Part shown: one piece after another, positions 52,413-63,825 of the stretch
How positions within the stretch are numbered: position 1 is the first letter of the stretch
Layout: the number at the start of each line of letters is the position of its first letter
From: Artemisia argyi
Lineage: Eukaryota; Streptophyta; Magnoliopsida; Asterales; Asteraceae
Assembly (NCBI GenBank): GCA_030686995.1
Contig: CM060697.1
Coordinates: forward strand, 108,632,706-108,696,705
Reading direction: 5' to 3'
DNA length: 64,000 nucleotides
The notes under the pieces: model-generated
What the model was told of the DNA's origin: nothing
The model's database searches: none
The model's input: only the letters and a program-made list of their open reading frames with translations
Program-made: the position numbers and the translations under genes

Positions 52413-53655
52413 ATGTGTTCCACAGATTTGAATGAAAAAGTGTTTTCTTTGCAAATCCATCACAATGGTGAATTTACCTCAAAACCAGGAAGAAGGTATC
52501 TCTTTGGAGATAAAGATTGGTTTGACGGAATTCACTCTGACATTTTCTCTATGAAATTATTGGGCGAAATGTTAGAGGATTTAGGTTACTCGGATAGTAC
52601 CCTTATGTTTACTCACTTTAGGATACCTGGGGAGTCACTGGATGATGGTTTGCTACCACTAGAGTCTGACGAAGATGTGAAGACACTTTTGGAGTATGTT
52701 CCTATATTTACACAATTGGAGTTGTATATTGAAACCGGTGTTTCAATTGTTGAGTGTGAGATGATGGATTGAATGATGACTAAGGGCAAGGGTGTGGTGA
52801 CAGAAGAAATAGCGGATGATGATTTGAATGAGGCTGCTAGAAAGGGTGTTGATGGTGAGACTGGAAACAGTGGGAAATTACTATTGTTAGAGTGACATAA
52901 AGAATGGCATAAGACAAGACAACCTGAGAAGGTTGGACCTGTTTTTGATACTGATTCTTACAGTGACTTCCCACCAACATTTTGTGCTGAAAAAATAATT
53001 GCAAATCATACAAAAAGGATGAGTGATGAGTTTCAATTCAGAAGGTTATTGGAAGAGATTGACCAAGACTTTAATGTGGAGGATTCAAGTGAGGAGTCTA
53101 CAGGTTTGCTCGATTTTTATGATCTCGATTTTTTATGATCTCGATTTTGATGATGCGTATTATGATGACACAAGTGATGAATACGTTGATCAAGGAACTA
53201 ATGCTGAATGGTATGATGAAGAGGTGGATCAAGGAACTATTGCTGAATGGCATGATGATCCATACCATTTAGTTGATGTACCTGAACCTGAAGAGATGAA
53301 TGCAATTGAAGAGCCTCAAGAGAGTAGTGACATGTTTGCTGAAATAGATCAAGCATTGGATGAACTTGATGACGTAGTTGCAGCTGGAGAAGGAACAGAG
53401 GTGTATGCTCTTTTTGCTGAACCAATTAGTTTCAGTTTGGATCCACTTGTGGATGTTGATAGTGTTGATGGTGATGATGGTGAACAAAGAGTCCGTGATG
53501 AGAATGTGATTCTGGATGAGCAGTGTGCTGAAGTAGTTGGAGATGCTAAACAAGGAAATGAGCCAGATGAAGTGCTTGAAAAAAATGGAGTTGGGCAAGA
53601 TGGAGTGCTTGCAGAGGACAAGTTTGAAGACCAAGGAAGATCAATCAAGAGGTGA
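52413..53655 (+). pseudogene. Decayed PB1-like plus acidic-region MULE protein
   Basis: An intact N-terminal PB1-like module (VFSLQIHHNGEFTSKPGRRY to LELYIETGVS, 52413-52772) is followed by an in-frame TGA. The frame continues (MMTKGKGVVTEEIADDDLNE), meets a second stop near 52893 and continues again (WHKTRQPEKVGPVFDTDSYSD). It then shifts frame near 53130 into a long acidic region (FDDAYYDDTSDEYVDQGTNA) ending at 53655. This is the usual N-terminal half of a plant MULE transposase. The zinc-finger and DDE domains that should follow are absent. Confidence 0.7.
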
Positions 53656-53921
53656 AGACTGATGGCTGACAAGAAACCCAAGGATGATGCTGACAAGAAA
53701 CCCAAGGATGATGCTAAATAATGGTTATGCTTTTATGCTTCTAAAGTTTATCTACCGGTTATGTAATATTAACTAGGGTCAATGGTTGCATAACCTTTTA
53801 TCTAATCTAATGGAAGCAAAAAAACTAGGCGATTTTGGGATGTGTATGTTGGTAACCCAAACTTTTAGCATTTATTACCCAAACACGCCTAAAACATATT
53901 TCCACATGTAATTACCCCGCC

Positions 53922-53930
53922 TATTTATAT
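53922..53930 (+). promoter_or_regulatory. TATA box of the 113-residue ORF
   Basis: TATTTATAT lies 86 bp before the ATG at 54008; a second TATAA-like word follows at 53933. Confidence 0.45.
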
Positions 53931-54007
53931 GCTATAACCCAAGTAATTTCCTCATTCACCCAGTAACAAAAACAGTAAACACATAAATTGTATCAAAGGG
54001 TTTAAGA

Positions 54008-54349
54008 ATGTCTCAATTTGTGCTTCTTCATAAACTTGCAGCGGCTGCTAACTCAACTGAGTTACCATACCAGATGTTGGTTTATTTTGCTAGGGAGACA
54101 CAGCGGGATGTGAAGTATGCGAAAGATCTTTTTAAGGCATATCAAGAGTTGCTTGATATTGTTATTCAAAGGAACAAGTACATGGCTGAAATGGAACTTG
54201 TGCGTCCCTCGGTGCAGATGTTCAAGTGCTTGGAGTATTTTAAGAAGCTTCAAAAGGCCAACGTTATCGAGCTTTTGGAATTGAAGAAGAAGATTGCCGA
54301 AGCGAAGCTGAAGCTTTTCAACAAGCACGCATTTGTCAAGGGACTTTAG
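54008..54349 (+). CDS. Orphan helical 113-residue protein of MULE2
   Basis: Intact from MSQFVLLHKLAAAANSTE to KLKLFNKHAFVKGL. It looks wholly alpha-helical, with an amphipathic pattern and Leu/Lys/Glu heptads (FKKLQKANVIELLELKKKIA). There is no signal peptide, no transmembrane segment and no recognised domain. It sits between the PB1-like pseudogene and the copia remnant, with an upstream TATA box. It is the only undamaged ORF of this element apart from the Dof frame. It could be a captured host fragment or an element-specific small protein. Confidence 0.5.
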   Translation: MSQFVLLHKLAAAANSTELPYQMLVYFARETQRDVKYAKDLFKAYQELLDIVIQRNKYMAEMELVRPSVQMFKCLEYFKKLQKANVIELLELKKKIAEAKLKLFNKHAFVKGL

Positions 54350-54592
54350 TGTTTCTTTCAAGGTTTTTTTATCAATCACGTTATGTTTGTTTGAAGTTTA
54401 ATGTTTTGTGGTCAAAGAAAAGTATGTTATGTTTCTTTGTTTATCAAACTATGTTATATTATCAATTAAGTTATCTTTTTTGTTGATTAAGTATGTTATT
54501 TTGCTTTGTTACTTATGTTATGATGTTATGTTAAAAGTCAAACAAATATTGTCAAACTATGTTATATTGTCAAACTTGGTAGATTTGTAACG

Positions 54593-55065
54593 AGGATGCT
54601 ACTTAACATGGGTCAAAACAGTCAAGTCAAGCTAATAACTGCAGAACCAAACACTCCTTTGTACAGAGCTTCCAAATTGGTTCAAGACAGCTTAATACAC
54701 CTCACAATAATGTGTGATAATGCTAGAACTAAGCATATAGAAATTGATTGCCACTTTGTGAGAGACAAGATTAGAGGTGGTCAAATTCTACCACTTTCAT
54801 ACCAACCAAGTCATAATTGGCTGATATTCTCACAAAGGGCCTAAGCAAACCTCTGCACTACAATTGTTTATCCAAATTGGCTCTGTGTAACCCTTACACA
54901 CTGCCAATTTGCGAGGGGGATAATGAGGATGCTACTCAACATGGGTCAAAACATTCAAGTCAACCTAATAACTGCATTACCAAACGCTCCTTTGTAGCTA
55001 AGTAGTTCTAGAATGCTCAGTTAGTTATTAGCTAGTTAGTTTTAGTTTCCCGCCAATATTGTACA
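54593..55065 (+). mobile_element. Copia remnant inside MULE2 (LTR stub, RNase H end, LTR start)
   Basis: A ~70-bp LTR start (GAGGATGCTACTTAACATGG) at 54593-54661 is fused directly to the end of copia pol (DNARTKHIEIDCHFVRDKIR; the usual ADILTKGLSKP is shifted in frame). The polypurine tract (GCGAGGGGGATAA) and a second LTR start (TGAGGATGCTACTCAACATG) follow from about 54926. The LTR breaks off near 55065. This is a deleted, non-functional fragment. Confidence 0.75.
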
Positions 55066-55648
55066 AACCATAGAGTTTACCATTCACCAAAAGATCGGTT
55101 ACAACAACCACTACAAACAAAAGACAAACATTAAACAAAGAAACTAGCTTAAGTGCCACAAATGGCCAAATACCATCCTCAAACCCAACACCCTCAAACA
55201 GCGATGACACAAACACATTGGGTTCAAACAGAACCATCACATTTCCGGCATCATCCACAGGTGGAGGCGTCAGATGGCACTGGTACGCCTGGTACTCCTG
55301 CGGAGCAAAAGTGGTATCACAATAACCCGAAGTGGTGGTGGGGTTCATGGGTTTTTTTATTTTGTTGTTTTTTCGAGTACCACCTCCAACGGGGATGTCC
55401 CGAAGAACGCCACCATGAGTCCAGTGTCTACGGCAGCTACGGAAAAAGTGACGAGGCTGTGAAGTGCTGTAGTTGTTGTAGTAACAGAATTTTGTGTCTT
55501 CTGAATGACAACGTGGACATGGAAGTTGTTGTGGGGTTTTATTAACATTCGTTGTTGTGATCAACGTTGATGTTTCTTGGTGTGTGTTGGTGGTGGTGGT
55601 TGTGGTTATGGTGGTGGTGATTATTGCGGTGTTTGGTGATGATTCCAT
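55028..55648 (-). pseudogene. Captured Dof zinc-finger gene with a lost zinc ligand
   Basis: From ATG 55648 ([12 protein letters not shown]) a Thr-rich N-terminus leads into a Dof domain, [19 protein letters not shown] then [14 protein letters not shown] and [13 protein letters not shown]. Dof proteins bind AAAG sites through one C-X2-C-X21-C-X2-C zinc finger. Here Cys44, Cys47 and Cys72 remain, but the third ligand is Phe69, and the usual HFCK(A/N)C is HFFRSC. Other invariant positions have also changed (TRGG to THGG). After about residue 130 the frame no longer looks Dof-like and runs into the copia remnant. It is intronless and lies beside the right TIR, so it is a transduplicated gene fragment. 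DNA binding is unlikely. Confidence 0.82.
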
Positions 55649-55828
55649 TTTCGAAGCCGTGTTTTTTTTACTGTTACCTCGAGTCGTGATTTGCAAGTGT
55701 GGGTTGTAGGGGGGTTTATGGGGTTAAAACTTTTAAGTTACTTTGAAAATTTAGTCATTGAAGTAATGTCAAACCGATACCCAAGAACAAAGCTGATTAT
55801 GGCGGCAAATTTAATAAGTATGAACAGT

Positions 55829-56005
55829 AAAAAGACGATACTACCCTCAATGACATGGCACTTAACGAGGAAACTAACGAAAAATGGCTCTCGGTGGTTT
55901 TTTTGCAAATTTACGTAACATTAGTGGCTTTTTTGCGTGACTTTTTGTCTCGGTCCCGTTATTGCGATTTCGTGATAGTTTAGGGACCATTTTTGTATTT
56001 TACCC
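55829..56005 (-). repeat. Right TIR of MULE2
   Basis: Inverse match of 51955-52141, differing by a few substitutions and A-run length. Confidence 0.88.
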
Positions 56006-56082
56006 TATTTATATAAATAATTTTTAATTTTATTTTAATATATAATATATATATCTTTAAATATTATTTTCTCTCTCTTACA

Positions 56083-56152
56083 TCAAATCTAAATCCAAAT
56101 CATAATCCAAATCCAAATCCAAATCCAAATCCAAATCCAAATCCAAATCCTA
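56083..56152 (+). repeat. AAATCC hexamer microsatellite
   Basis: About nine tandem (AAATCC) units, two imperfect, just inside the right end of the outer MITE. Confidence 0.85.
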
Positions 56153-56181
56153 AACCCGTCTACAAACCAAACGGGCCCTTA

Positions 56182-56574
56182 ATTAGTATAGTCTAAATAT
56201 TTGTTATCTGTCAAGCAACTCATTACCTCAATCTACTCGTGCATTGGCCGTTCCAACAAAAAAAAAAATCTACTCGTGCATTGAAATAGCATTCTTGCAG
56301 ATTAGCACTCGCATCTCTTTTCAAACTTCTGGACTAATTAGAATTCTATCTGTGTCAACAATGTTGTTAGTTTGTTCAAAGTGTATATAAATCACCAACT
56401 GGCACATTGTTGCAAAAAAATCTTTTACCGCTTTGTCATACTTCCCACGTCCTAAAAAGTTTGAAGTTTTTCAAGTTATGAAAAACAAACTTGGGTTTCT
56501 GAGCACTTTGATCTTTAATGTAAGACTACTCCCAACGGAGAGTAGCAACTAGCAAGGAGTAGCAAGCGGCAAGG
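56182..56574. other. Intergenic AT-rich sequence
   Basis: No gene is seen. Near 56522 it reads GACTACTCCCAACGGAGAG, which resembles a MITE terminus interrupted by the LINE. Confidence 0.4.
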
Positions 56575-59500
56575 TTTTTTTTTTTTTTTTTGAACGACAA
56601 AATTTTATTAAACTAGCAATGAGCTAGAAACCAAAACAATTACATAACAGAAGTAATAAGAGACGGGTTTTAAAGCCACCCGACCCAACTAAACTGCTTA
56701 TAACTACATCTACTACTAATCCAAATAAACATTGTCAAGACAAAGTTATCAAAAAAGACGTTTTCCCTTGGCCGCACTACTCGATAAACACAAGCATTCC
56801 TATGAGCCCACACGTGCCACCAAAGCAAAAAAACAAAGCCTCTAATATAGCCTTTTGCATCCTTTTTAACCGCAGATTTAGGAACCAATCCTTCCATTGC
56901 TGAAACGAGAGCAACATCTGGACCTGGATCTCCCACCAATGGCCAAACAACTCATGAACTTGTGAGACGAATGAGCACTGAAAGAACAAATGATTCATAC
57001 TTTCAAAAACTTCTCCACATATTGGGCAGAGAATTGATGGCACATCAAACCCGCGAGCATCCAAATTTATACGCGTTGGAAATTTATCTAAAGAAATCCT
57101 CCAAGCCAAAATATTTACCTTTTGAGGAATAACTTTGCACCATCGAGTAGGATCACCACCAGAAATCAGCAGCTTCTTATCTAGATACATGCGGGCAGAC
57201 GCAACTGTGAATGTTCATAAGCTATCCAACGTCCAAACCCATCTATCAGGAACCGGAGACAAAATAATTGGAGAGATAGCAGAACGCATCTCCATCATTT
57301 GTTCTTCCTCTATCCCTCCACGAGGCAATCTACGATATGAACACAAACCATCTCTTTGCTCTAACTTAGCTACTACCTTAATCTCTTTATTTAACTCCAA
57401 GGCAAAAATACGAGGATATGCATCTTTAAGAGTTTGATCACCAACCCATTTATCTAACCAAAAGTGCGTACCTTGACCGTCACCAACCTTCCTTTGACAA
57501 AACTCCATTAAATCTACCCCGTTATCCTTTAGAGAAGACATAGCTTAGACAATGATAACCTAAATTGAGTTTGGGTACGACTTCCGAAGTGGTTCCTTTA
57601 ACAAACCATCATTACCGTGAATCACTCTAACCACCTGAGTCCACATTGCATTTGGTTGCATCCGAAATCTCCACACCCATTTAAATAAGAGAGAATGATT
57701 TAAGGCAAATATGCTATTAACCGCTAAACCACCCTCTCGTTTAGAAGCTAAGACCTTCTTCCAACTTATCTACGTCGTCTTTCTTTCATCTGAATCTGCA
57801 CCTATAAAAAACCTATTACGAAAAGATTCAAGAAGTTTTATAACAGCTTGTGGAGCCTTGTAAATGGACATATAATACGTTGGAAGAGATCCCAAAAACT
57901 AATTTCAACAACGTAAGGCGCCCACCAATTGAGAGGGTTTTTATTTTCCAAGAGGATAGCTTGTTAGACACTTTGCTAATAACCTCTCTCCATGATTCAA
58001 TTCTAGGCATATTTTCACCAACCTTAACACCAAGATAATTAAACGGTATTTCTTCAGGCTTACACCCCACATTCAACGCCATACACTCCACTTCATGAAA
58101 TGGCACATTAACCCCTAACAGAGTAGATTTATGAAAATTAACATTCAAACCTGATGCCATGTAGAAACATTGAAGCAATATAGCCATAGCAATCACGTTA
58201 TTGTGCGACCATTTGCCAATAAAAATTGCATCATCCGCATAAAATAAATGAGACAGAACCATCTTCTGGAAGTTCCCGACGTGGATTGGTAAAAACAGCC
58301 CACGTTCAACAATACCCGTTGTCGCAATCCCCGTTGGAATCTAAATTCATCGGTGGGAGATCCATTAACTAGAATTGAACCCATGCAAGATGTAAAGCAT
58401 CCTCGGATCCACATCCTCCAACGGTCATCGAAACCAAATCGATATAGGATATCATCTATAAAATCCCATCGCATAGAATCAAACGCTTTCTGAAAATCAA
58501 TTTTAAATACCATTGACTTCTATTTATTGCGTTTACACCAAGCCACCACCTCTTTAAGAATAAAAGGGACGTCTAGAATTTTACGGACCTTGATAAAAGT
58601 GGATTGCTCCATGCTCACAAGATCGTCAATCACCACAGCTAGTCTATTCGCCAAGATCTTACCAATAGTTTTATACTGACACCCGATAAGACTTATCGGA
58701 CGAAAGTCATTCACGAACTTAGCATCATGAACTTTTGGAATGAGTGTAATAAAAGAAGAATTAAAACCTCTCGAAAACCAACCCGTCATAAAGAAGTGTG
58801 AAACAGCCCGGACCACATCTTCACCCATCACATACCAAAACTTCTTAAAGAATTCAAAAGTGAATCCATCCGGACCCGACGCCTTATCCGACCCGCACTC
58901 CCACACAACACGTTTAACCTCATCATAAGATATATCTTCCTCCATCACACGTGACTGGTCACTAGAAGTCGATTAGGAAACGCATTGAGAATTCCTGCCC
59001 GAGACCAGTTAGGAGCCTCAAACCGGGTAGCAAAGTGGTGATAGAACTCTTGTTTCACTCGAATCTGGTCATCAACCCATTCACCATCGATAAGAATACC
59101 TCTAATACCGAGATGGGGTCTCTTTTTATTAATAATTCCGTGAAAGTATTTGCTATTCTCATCCACCTCAATAGCCCACTTAACTTTCGCTTTTTGAGCT
59201 AGGTCAAGCGTCTCCTTCCTTTCTACATCCAAAATAAGTTTCATAATATGCTTCCTCTCTTGAAGATCATTAGGCACCTCGTGAATTGCACCTCTCGTCA
59301 ACTAAGATTTATTCCAAATTTTCAATCGATTTTTAAGAGATTTCAGCTTGTTTTTTAGTTTCACAATCGCGTTTGTATCCTCCACTCTATCATGTTTCCA
59401 GTTATCCTCCACCATCTCAGCAAAATCCGCTTCCAATAACCAGGAATCAAACAATCGAAATGGGGTTGCTCCATAATCAAAATGCGCTTCTTATAACAAA

Positions 59501-61070
59501 AGAGGTCTATGATCCGATGAATGTCTCGTAAGAATCAACCCCGATAACTGTGGAAATATGGATAATGTACAATCCATCAGATATTAGAAACCTGTCAATC
59601 TTACTCATTTTTGAAGCTGATGAATCTGACCAAGTGAACGTATATCCCCCCCAATGGAACATCAACCAACTCCACTTGAGATATAAAGTCATTAAAGGGA
59701 TTAGCTTGAACACGATTAAACATCAAGCCAAACCTCTCGTGCTCCCATCTAACCTCGTTAAAATCACCCATGAGGATCACCTCTCCCCTCCAAATTCTTA
59801 TCATATTTGACAATCGATCCCATAACACTTTTTTAGCATCAAGCTCTTGGGGAGCATAAACTGAAACAATAAGCACCTTTGTATTTGATGATATCCATGT
59901 ACCCTCCAATGCAACAAAGTTGGAACAAATAATCTCTCTGTCTTTGATAAAAGAACCTTTATCCCACACACATAGGATTCCCCCTGATCTCCCTATCGAT
60001 GATGCTACAGAACAATCAAAAAACGAATTACCCCATAAAGATCTAACCGCGACACAACTGATCGAAACTTTTTTTTGCCTCCTGAATAGCTAAGAATTTA
60101 ACATCATGTTTCATACATAACTCCCTAACCCATATTTTTCGTCTTTCGACCTATACCTTGAATGTTTAAAGATAAAATATTCATTTAAATCCATCGTTTC
60201 CTCCCATTGATGTTATGATACGCTTTATATCTTTCGCACAACCTTTCATATCAAACCCCATTGCGTGACCAAACTCGATAACCTCATTGAATTTATCAAT
60301 CATCGAAAACCCTTCAATTACTATTCTCAATTTAGTTACTGGATCATTATTTAACGATTGTGACTCTCCAACCATATCTATATCTGGTGCTGACCCCACA
60401 TTAAGAAGCTCATCGCACCCAATTCCATCACAAGTCCGTTCACATTGCTTCTCCAAAACATCATTCGACCTCCCATCATTAGGCATGGTAGTATCCTTTA
60501 CCTCCTTTGATGCAACCTCTTTCTTATTTGAGAATTTACTCGGCTCACCCGAATTATTATTGGCTGAAGCACCATCATCATATTCCGTTTGTTTTCCTGA
60601 GCGAGATCATCTTCTGACTTGTTTTTCCTTTCCTCTAGGGGTGTAAAGCCTACTGGAAAAACTGGGTCACTGGAATCTTCTTTCCCCGGTTTAGATGTGG
60701 TCTTTTTTATGAGATCATTTAAACCAAATGGATCCTCAGATAACAATTCATCCAAGCACACTTGATTTTTTGGATCCCTACAATAAGAGTCTTCCACCAC
60801 TTCTTCATCATCGCCCCCCCCCCCCCCCAAACATTTATCCTCCACTTCTGAGTCAATATCATTTGGTACCTCCATATCCCCCTTGTCATCAACTTCCATA
60901 CTAGATGAATCCTCAAGAAACTCCAACATCCAACTAGTGATCTCTTTAGCCCTTACCATCGAAACATACCCTTCACGTCCACCTTGAAAGAGTCTGTTAT
61001 CAACGTTGCTAGGATCACTATGTGTGCCGCGACCCAAGCCAAAGTGAGGGACGAATGGTGAAGAGTTCAC
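56575..61070 (-). mobile_element. Decayed L1-type LINE, 5'-truncated, with poly-A tail
   Basis: On the minus strand, from right to left: an acidic linker region with DPFGLNDLI and FPVGFTPLEE (61070-60498); a continuing segment (60486-60181); an APE-type endonuclease (about 60170-59500) with VSVYAPQ, GDFNEVR and YTFTWSDSSASKMSKIDRFL; reverse transcriptase (58948-57828) with ASGPDGFTFEFFKKFW, LIPKVHDAKFVNDFRPISLI, KIDFQKAFDSMRWDF and the catalytic FYADD; and a zf-RVT domain (57190-56777) with KVNILAWRISLDKFPTRINL and CPICGEVFESMNHLFFQC. The element ends in poly-A (forward T-run 56575-56591). Stops and frameshifts break it into at least eight pieces, and a C-run (60817-60828) interrupts the linker. 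It is inactive. Confidence 0.88.
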
Positions 61071-61391
61071 TACTTATGGTTTCGTGTTAAGTGGGTCCCC
61101 CGCCAATGTTTTATTATATATTATTTGGTTTGTGAGTGTGCGTGAGGTATGTAGTTGGGTATGTTTGCATAAAAGTGGATATTTTAATAAATAAAAAAAT
61201 AGGTTGAAAGGTGAAGTTGTGACGTGGTGTGAGTAGTTCGGAGTGAAAAGTGAGACAGTGTGAAACGAGAGAGAAATCTAATGTGCTGCTGAGATGGAAG
61301 GTGAAATGGTGTTATGGATAGGAATAGTCGAAGGTATCAGAATGACTTTCAAACTACTGATTACGTTGCACAAAAACAATATTTAATTAAA
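61071..61391. other. Flank of the LINE, possibly the second half of a split MITE
   Basis: The right part (GGTGAAATGGTGTTATGGAT then GGAATAGTC) inversely resembles GACTACTCCC at 56523, consistent with the LINE having landed inside a MITE. No gene. Confidence 0.3.
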
Positions 61392-61661
61392 GGGATAATC
61401 ACCAAAATAGACTGGGCAACCATGGTGAATTCGGTTCCTGCCCCCAGATCGAAAAATGTCTTTTTTAGACAGGGCAACTGATGAAGTGTCACTTTCTGCA
61501 AGTGACAAGTGTTGATTGTCTGTCAGTTTTTTGGGCAACTAGGGGCACTTGTCATCATATAGGTTGAGTTGCCCAGTTGCCCTGTCTAAAAAAGACATTT
61601 TTGGATCTGGAGCAGAAACCGAATTCATCATGGTTGCCCGGTCTATTTTGGTGATTATCTC
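61392..61661. mobile_element. MULE-derived MITE, 270 bp, perfect 9-bp TSD
   Basis: ~90-bp inverted repeats begin G(G/A)GATAATCACCAAAATAGAC, and both contain GTCTTTTTTAGACAGGGCAA. The target duplication TTAATTAAA (61383-61391 and 61662-61670) is perfect and 9 bp long, as in Mutator elements. There is no coding sequence. Confidence 0.85.
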
Positions 61662-61781
61662 TTAATTAAATTACATGCATAAAAATGTTAATTCTAAACA
61701 AAAACAAATTGTGGGGTCAGTCAGTTTTTCATTCAAAGTTTTTTTCAAAAATGGTTTCACTTTCATTCTTGCTGGTAAAAC

Positions 61782-61912
61782 GGGTCCACTTTTATTTTTC
61801 TACGTAGACATGGGCTATTTTGGCGTAGGTGGATCCAGGTCACTTTTATTTTCTACGTAGACATGGGCTATTTTGGCGTAGGTGGATCCATGAAGTTTGT
61901 AGACATGGGTTA
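61782..61912 (+). repeat. Tandem repeat, ~54-bp unit
   Basis: Two near-identical copies contain CTACGTAGACATGGGCTATT then GGCGTAGGTGGATCCA. A partial third (TGTAGACATGGGTTATTTTTC) follows. Confidence 0.85.
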
Positions 61913-62057
61913 TTTTTCAATATACAACAGTTTTTGCATATATTTCTCTTTTTCGAAATCTTCTATTTTATTTTTATTATTATCTTGTTTAAAACACCAT
62001 CACCTTACAAATTAAGTGTATTATTAAATGAATACAAAACGTATAATAAACAAATCC

Positions 62058-62312
62058 CTTACATTTCAAAAAAAGTGTCTACTTTATTATTTTTGTTCCA
62101 AAATAATAAGTGTTCAGTTTTTATATATAAACAATAATTATGATTGGTTCCTATTTTATCTTTCTAATTAAAACTTGCATTAATTACTAATTTTTTATTT
62201 CTATATTAACTATAAAAGGTAAAAATGGCTTTTTATAAATCAACTAACATTAATTACACATATCAAATTTCTAAACTTTTTGTTTATGAACTATCTTTTT
62301 GGGACGGAGGGA
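62058..62312. mobile_element. Stowaway/mariner-like MITE, left end degenerate
   Basis: The right end TTTTGGGACGGAGGGAGTA is the classic plant Stowaway terminus. About 240 bp to the left, CCCTTACATTTCAAAAAAAGTGTC looks like its eroded partner. The interior is AT-rich. Confidence 0.55.
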
Positions 62313-63289
62313 GTAAGAAAATCCCATAGTTGAATAAAATTACAGAAACCGAAAAAATAAATGCAATTGACAATATTTTCAATAACTTTTTAATTCTACC
62401 CTTCAATTTTCGTGATTTTTAAATCAGGAATGAATATTGGGTACTCCAGTAGTGATTTAGAAAAGGGCATGATTATAAAAGCGGTTGTCTGATTCAAAAA
62501 GCTTCTTCATAACGATGCTAACAATAGGAAAAATTAGAGAGTTAAAGTGTTTTAATAAGAAAATTTACAATTTTATATAGATGATAGTAAAAAATGACAA
62601 GTTCGATTTCTTTTATACCATCATCTCACAAAAAATATTAGAAGTTGCAAAAGCCATTGATTCATAATTGAAAAAACAAGAAGACAAATTGTAGCATTTG
62701 TTTGGTTTATAAATATTATTTCTAAGCTTCAATATCATAAATCAGTTGTTAACAACTAACTAAAAGGTTGTTGTTTGCAAAAAGCAATAAAAATCAAAAC
62801 TTGTTAAAATTGTTTGTAAAAACATGTTGTAATCCGATATTGAACAAATAAGCACATCCCAGGCTTTTATTTTGCTTTCATCTAACGGTATAGATCAAAC
62901 CAAAAAATAACGAATGAAAGACACAATTGTCATTATAACTCACTTAATATAGAAACCCATTTTTCATCTTTTTTTTAAAAAAAACAACATATCTTACAAA
63001 CGGTAAATCTTCAAGCTACAAAAAATATATCATCGCGACGAGAATTAAATCATTTTTCTATAGATATGCAATTTTATATACTTTCGACGAATCTTTTTTT
63101 TCAAAATTTCCATCTAGAAAAAAAATCTCACGTGATTCGTAAAAAAATCCCACGAAATCACTGTTTTTGAGTTTTATACTTTTATGTCACAACTTTTTAG
63201 AGGTAGATGTTTTTTATATGATTATTTAAATGAGCTCTTGGAATCTCTTTATTAAAAAGTTATATGTTGTTATACAGAATCGCATGTAA
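62313..63289. other. AT-rich intergenic DNA
   Basis: No coding region, RNA gene or clear element is recognised. Confidence 0.5.
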
Positions 63290-63825
63290 TTCTCTCTGAT
63301 CCCTTGTGATTCATATAGAATCTCATGTGTTCCATAAAGATACTTGACGAGTATCTTTTATGTGAATCATACAGAATCTCATGGGATTCTGTATGAATCA
63401 CATGGGATTCTGTATGAATCACATGGGTAATCTTTATAAATTACAAGTGATTTATCAAAGAATCTCATGGGTATTCTGTATGGATCACATGAGATTCTAT
63501 ATGAATCACAAGGGATTAGAGAATCACATGGGATTCTGTATAAATCCCATGGGATTTTCATTTTGCTTTATATAAACTGAAAGTACAAAATCACTTGAGA
63601 TTATATTTTTGTTGTGTAATTTTATGAGAAAAATTCTTATTCACTTTGAATATATATTGTTTACTTTGAATATATCATGTTTGTTACTTATATTCTGTTT
63701 GATCACATAGGTAAGATGTATGAATCACATGCGATTAGGGATGATTCACAAGTGACTCATCAAAGAATCACATGAGATTCTGTATGAATCACATGCGATT
63801 ATGGATGAATCAAATGTTTTTTCCT
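63290..63825. repeat. Palindromic minisatellite, ~20-bp unit
   Basis: About eighteen copies of GAATCACATGGGATTCTGTAT-like words. Each contains the near-palindrome AATCNCATGNGATT and appears in both orientations. The array has two dense blocks (63290-63560 and 63715-63815) around a ~150-bp AT-rich spacer. The Met/Gly/Phe/His repeat frame across it is an artefact. Confidence 0.8.

Larger units (their letters stand above)
51955..56005. mobile_element. MULE2: 4.05-kb Pack-MULE-like element
   Basis: ~180-bp terminal inverted repeats (51955-52141 and 55829-56005) start GGGTAAAAT(G/A)CAAAAATGG, a common plant MULE terminus. The flanking 9-bp target duplication has one mismatch (TATTCATAT 51946-51954; TATTTATAT 56006-56014). 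Cargo: a decayed PB1-like/acidic ORF, an intact orphan ORF, a copia remnant and a captured Dof gene on the minus strand. No transposase catalytic domain is present. Confidence 0.88.

Noticed and set aside
63290..63825. CRISPR-like array
   Set aside because: The repeats are degenerate, occur in both orientations, lack uniform spacers and sit in a plant nuclear genome.
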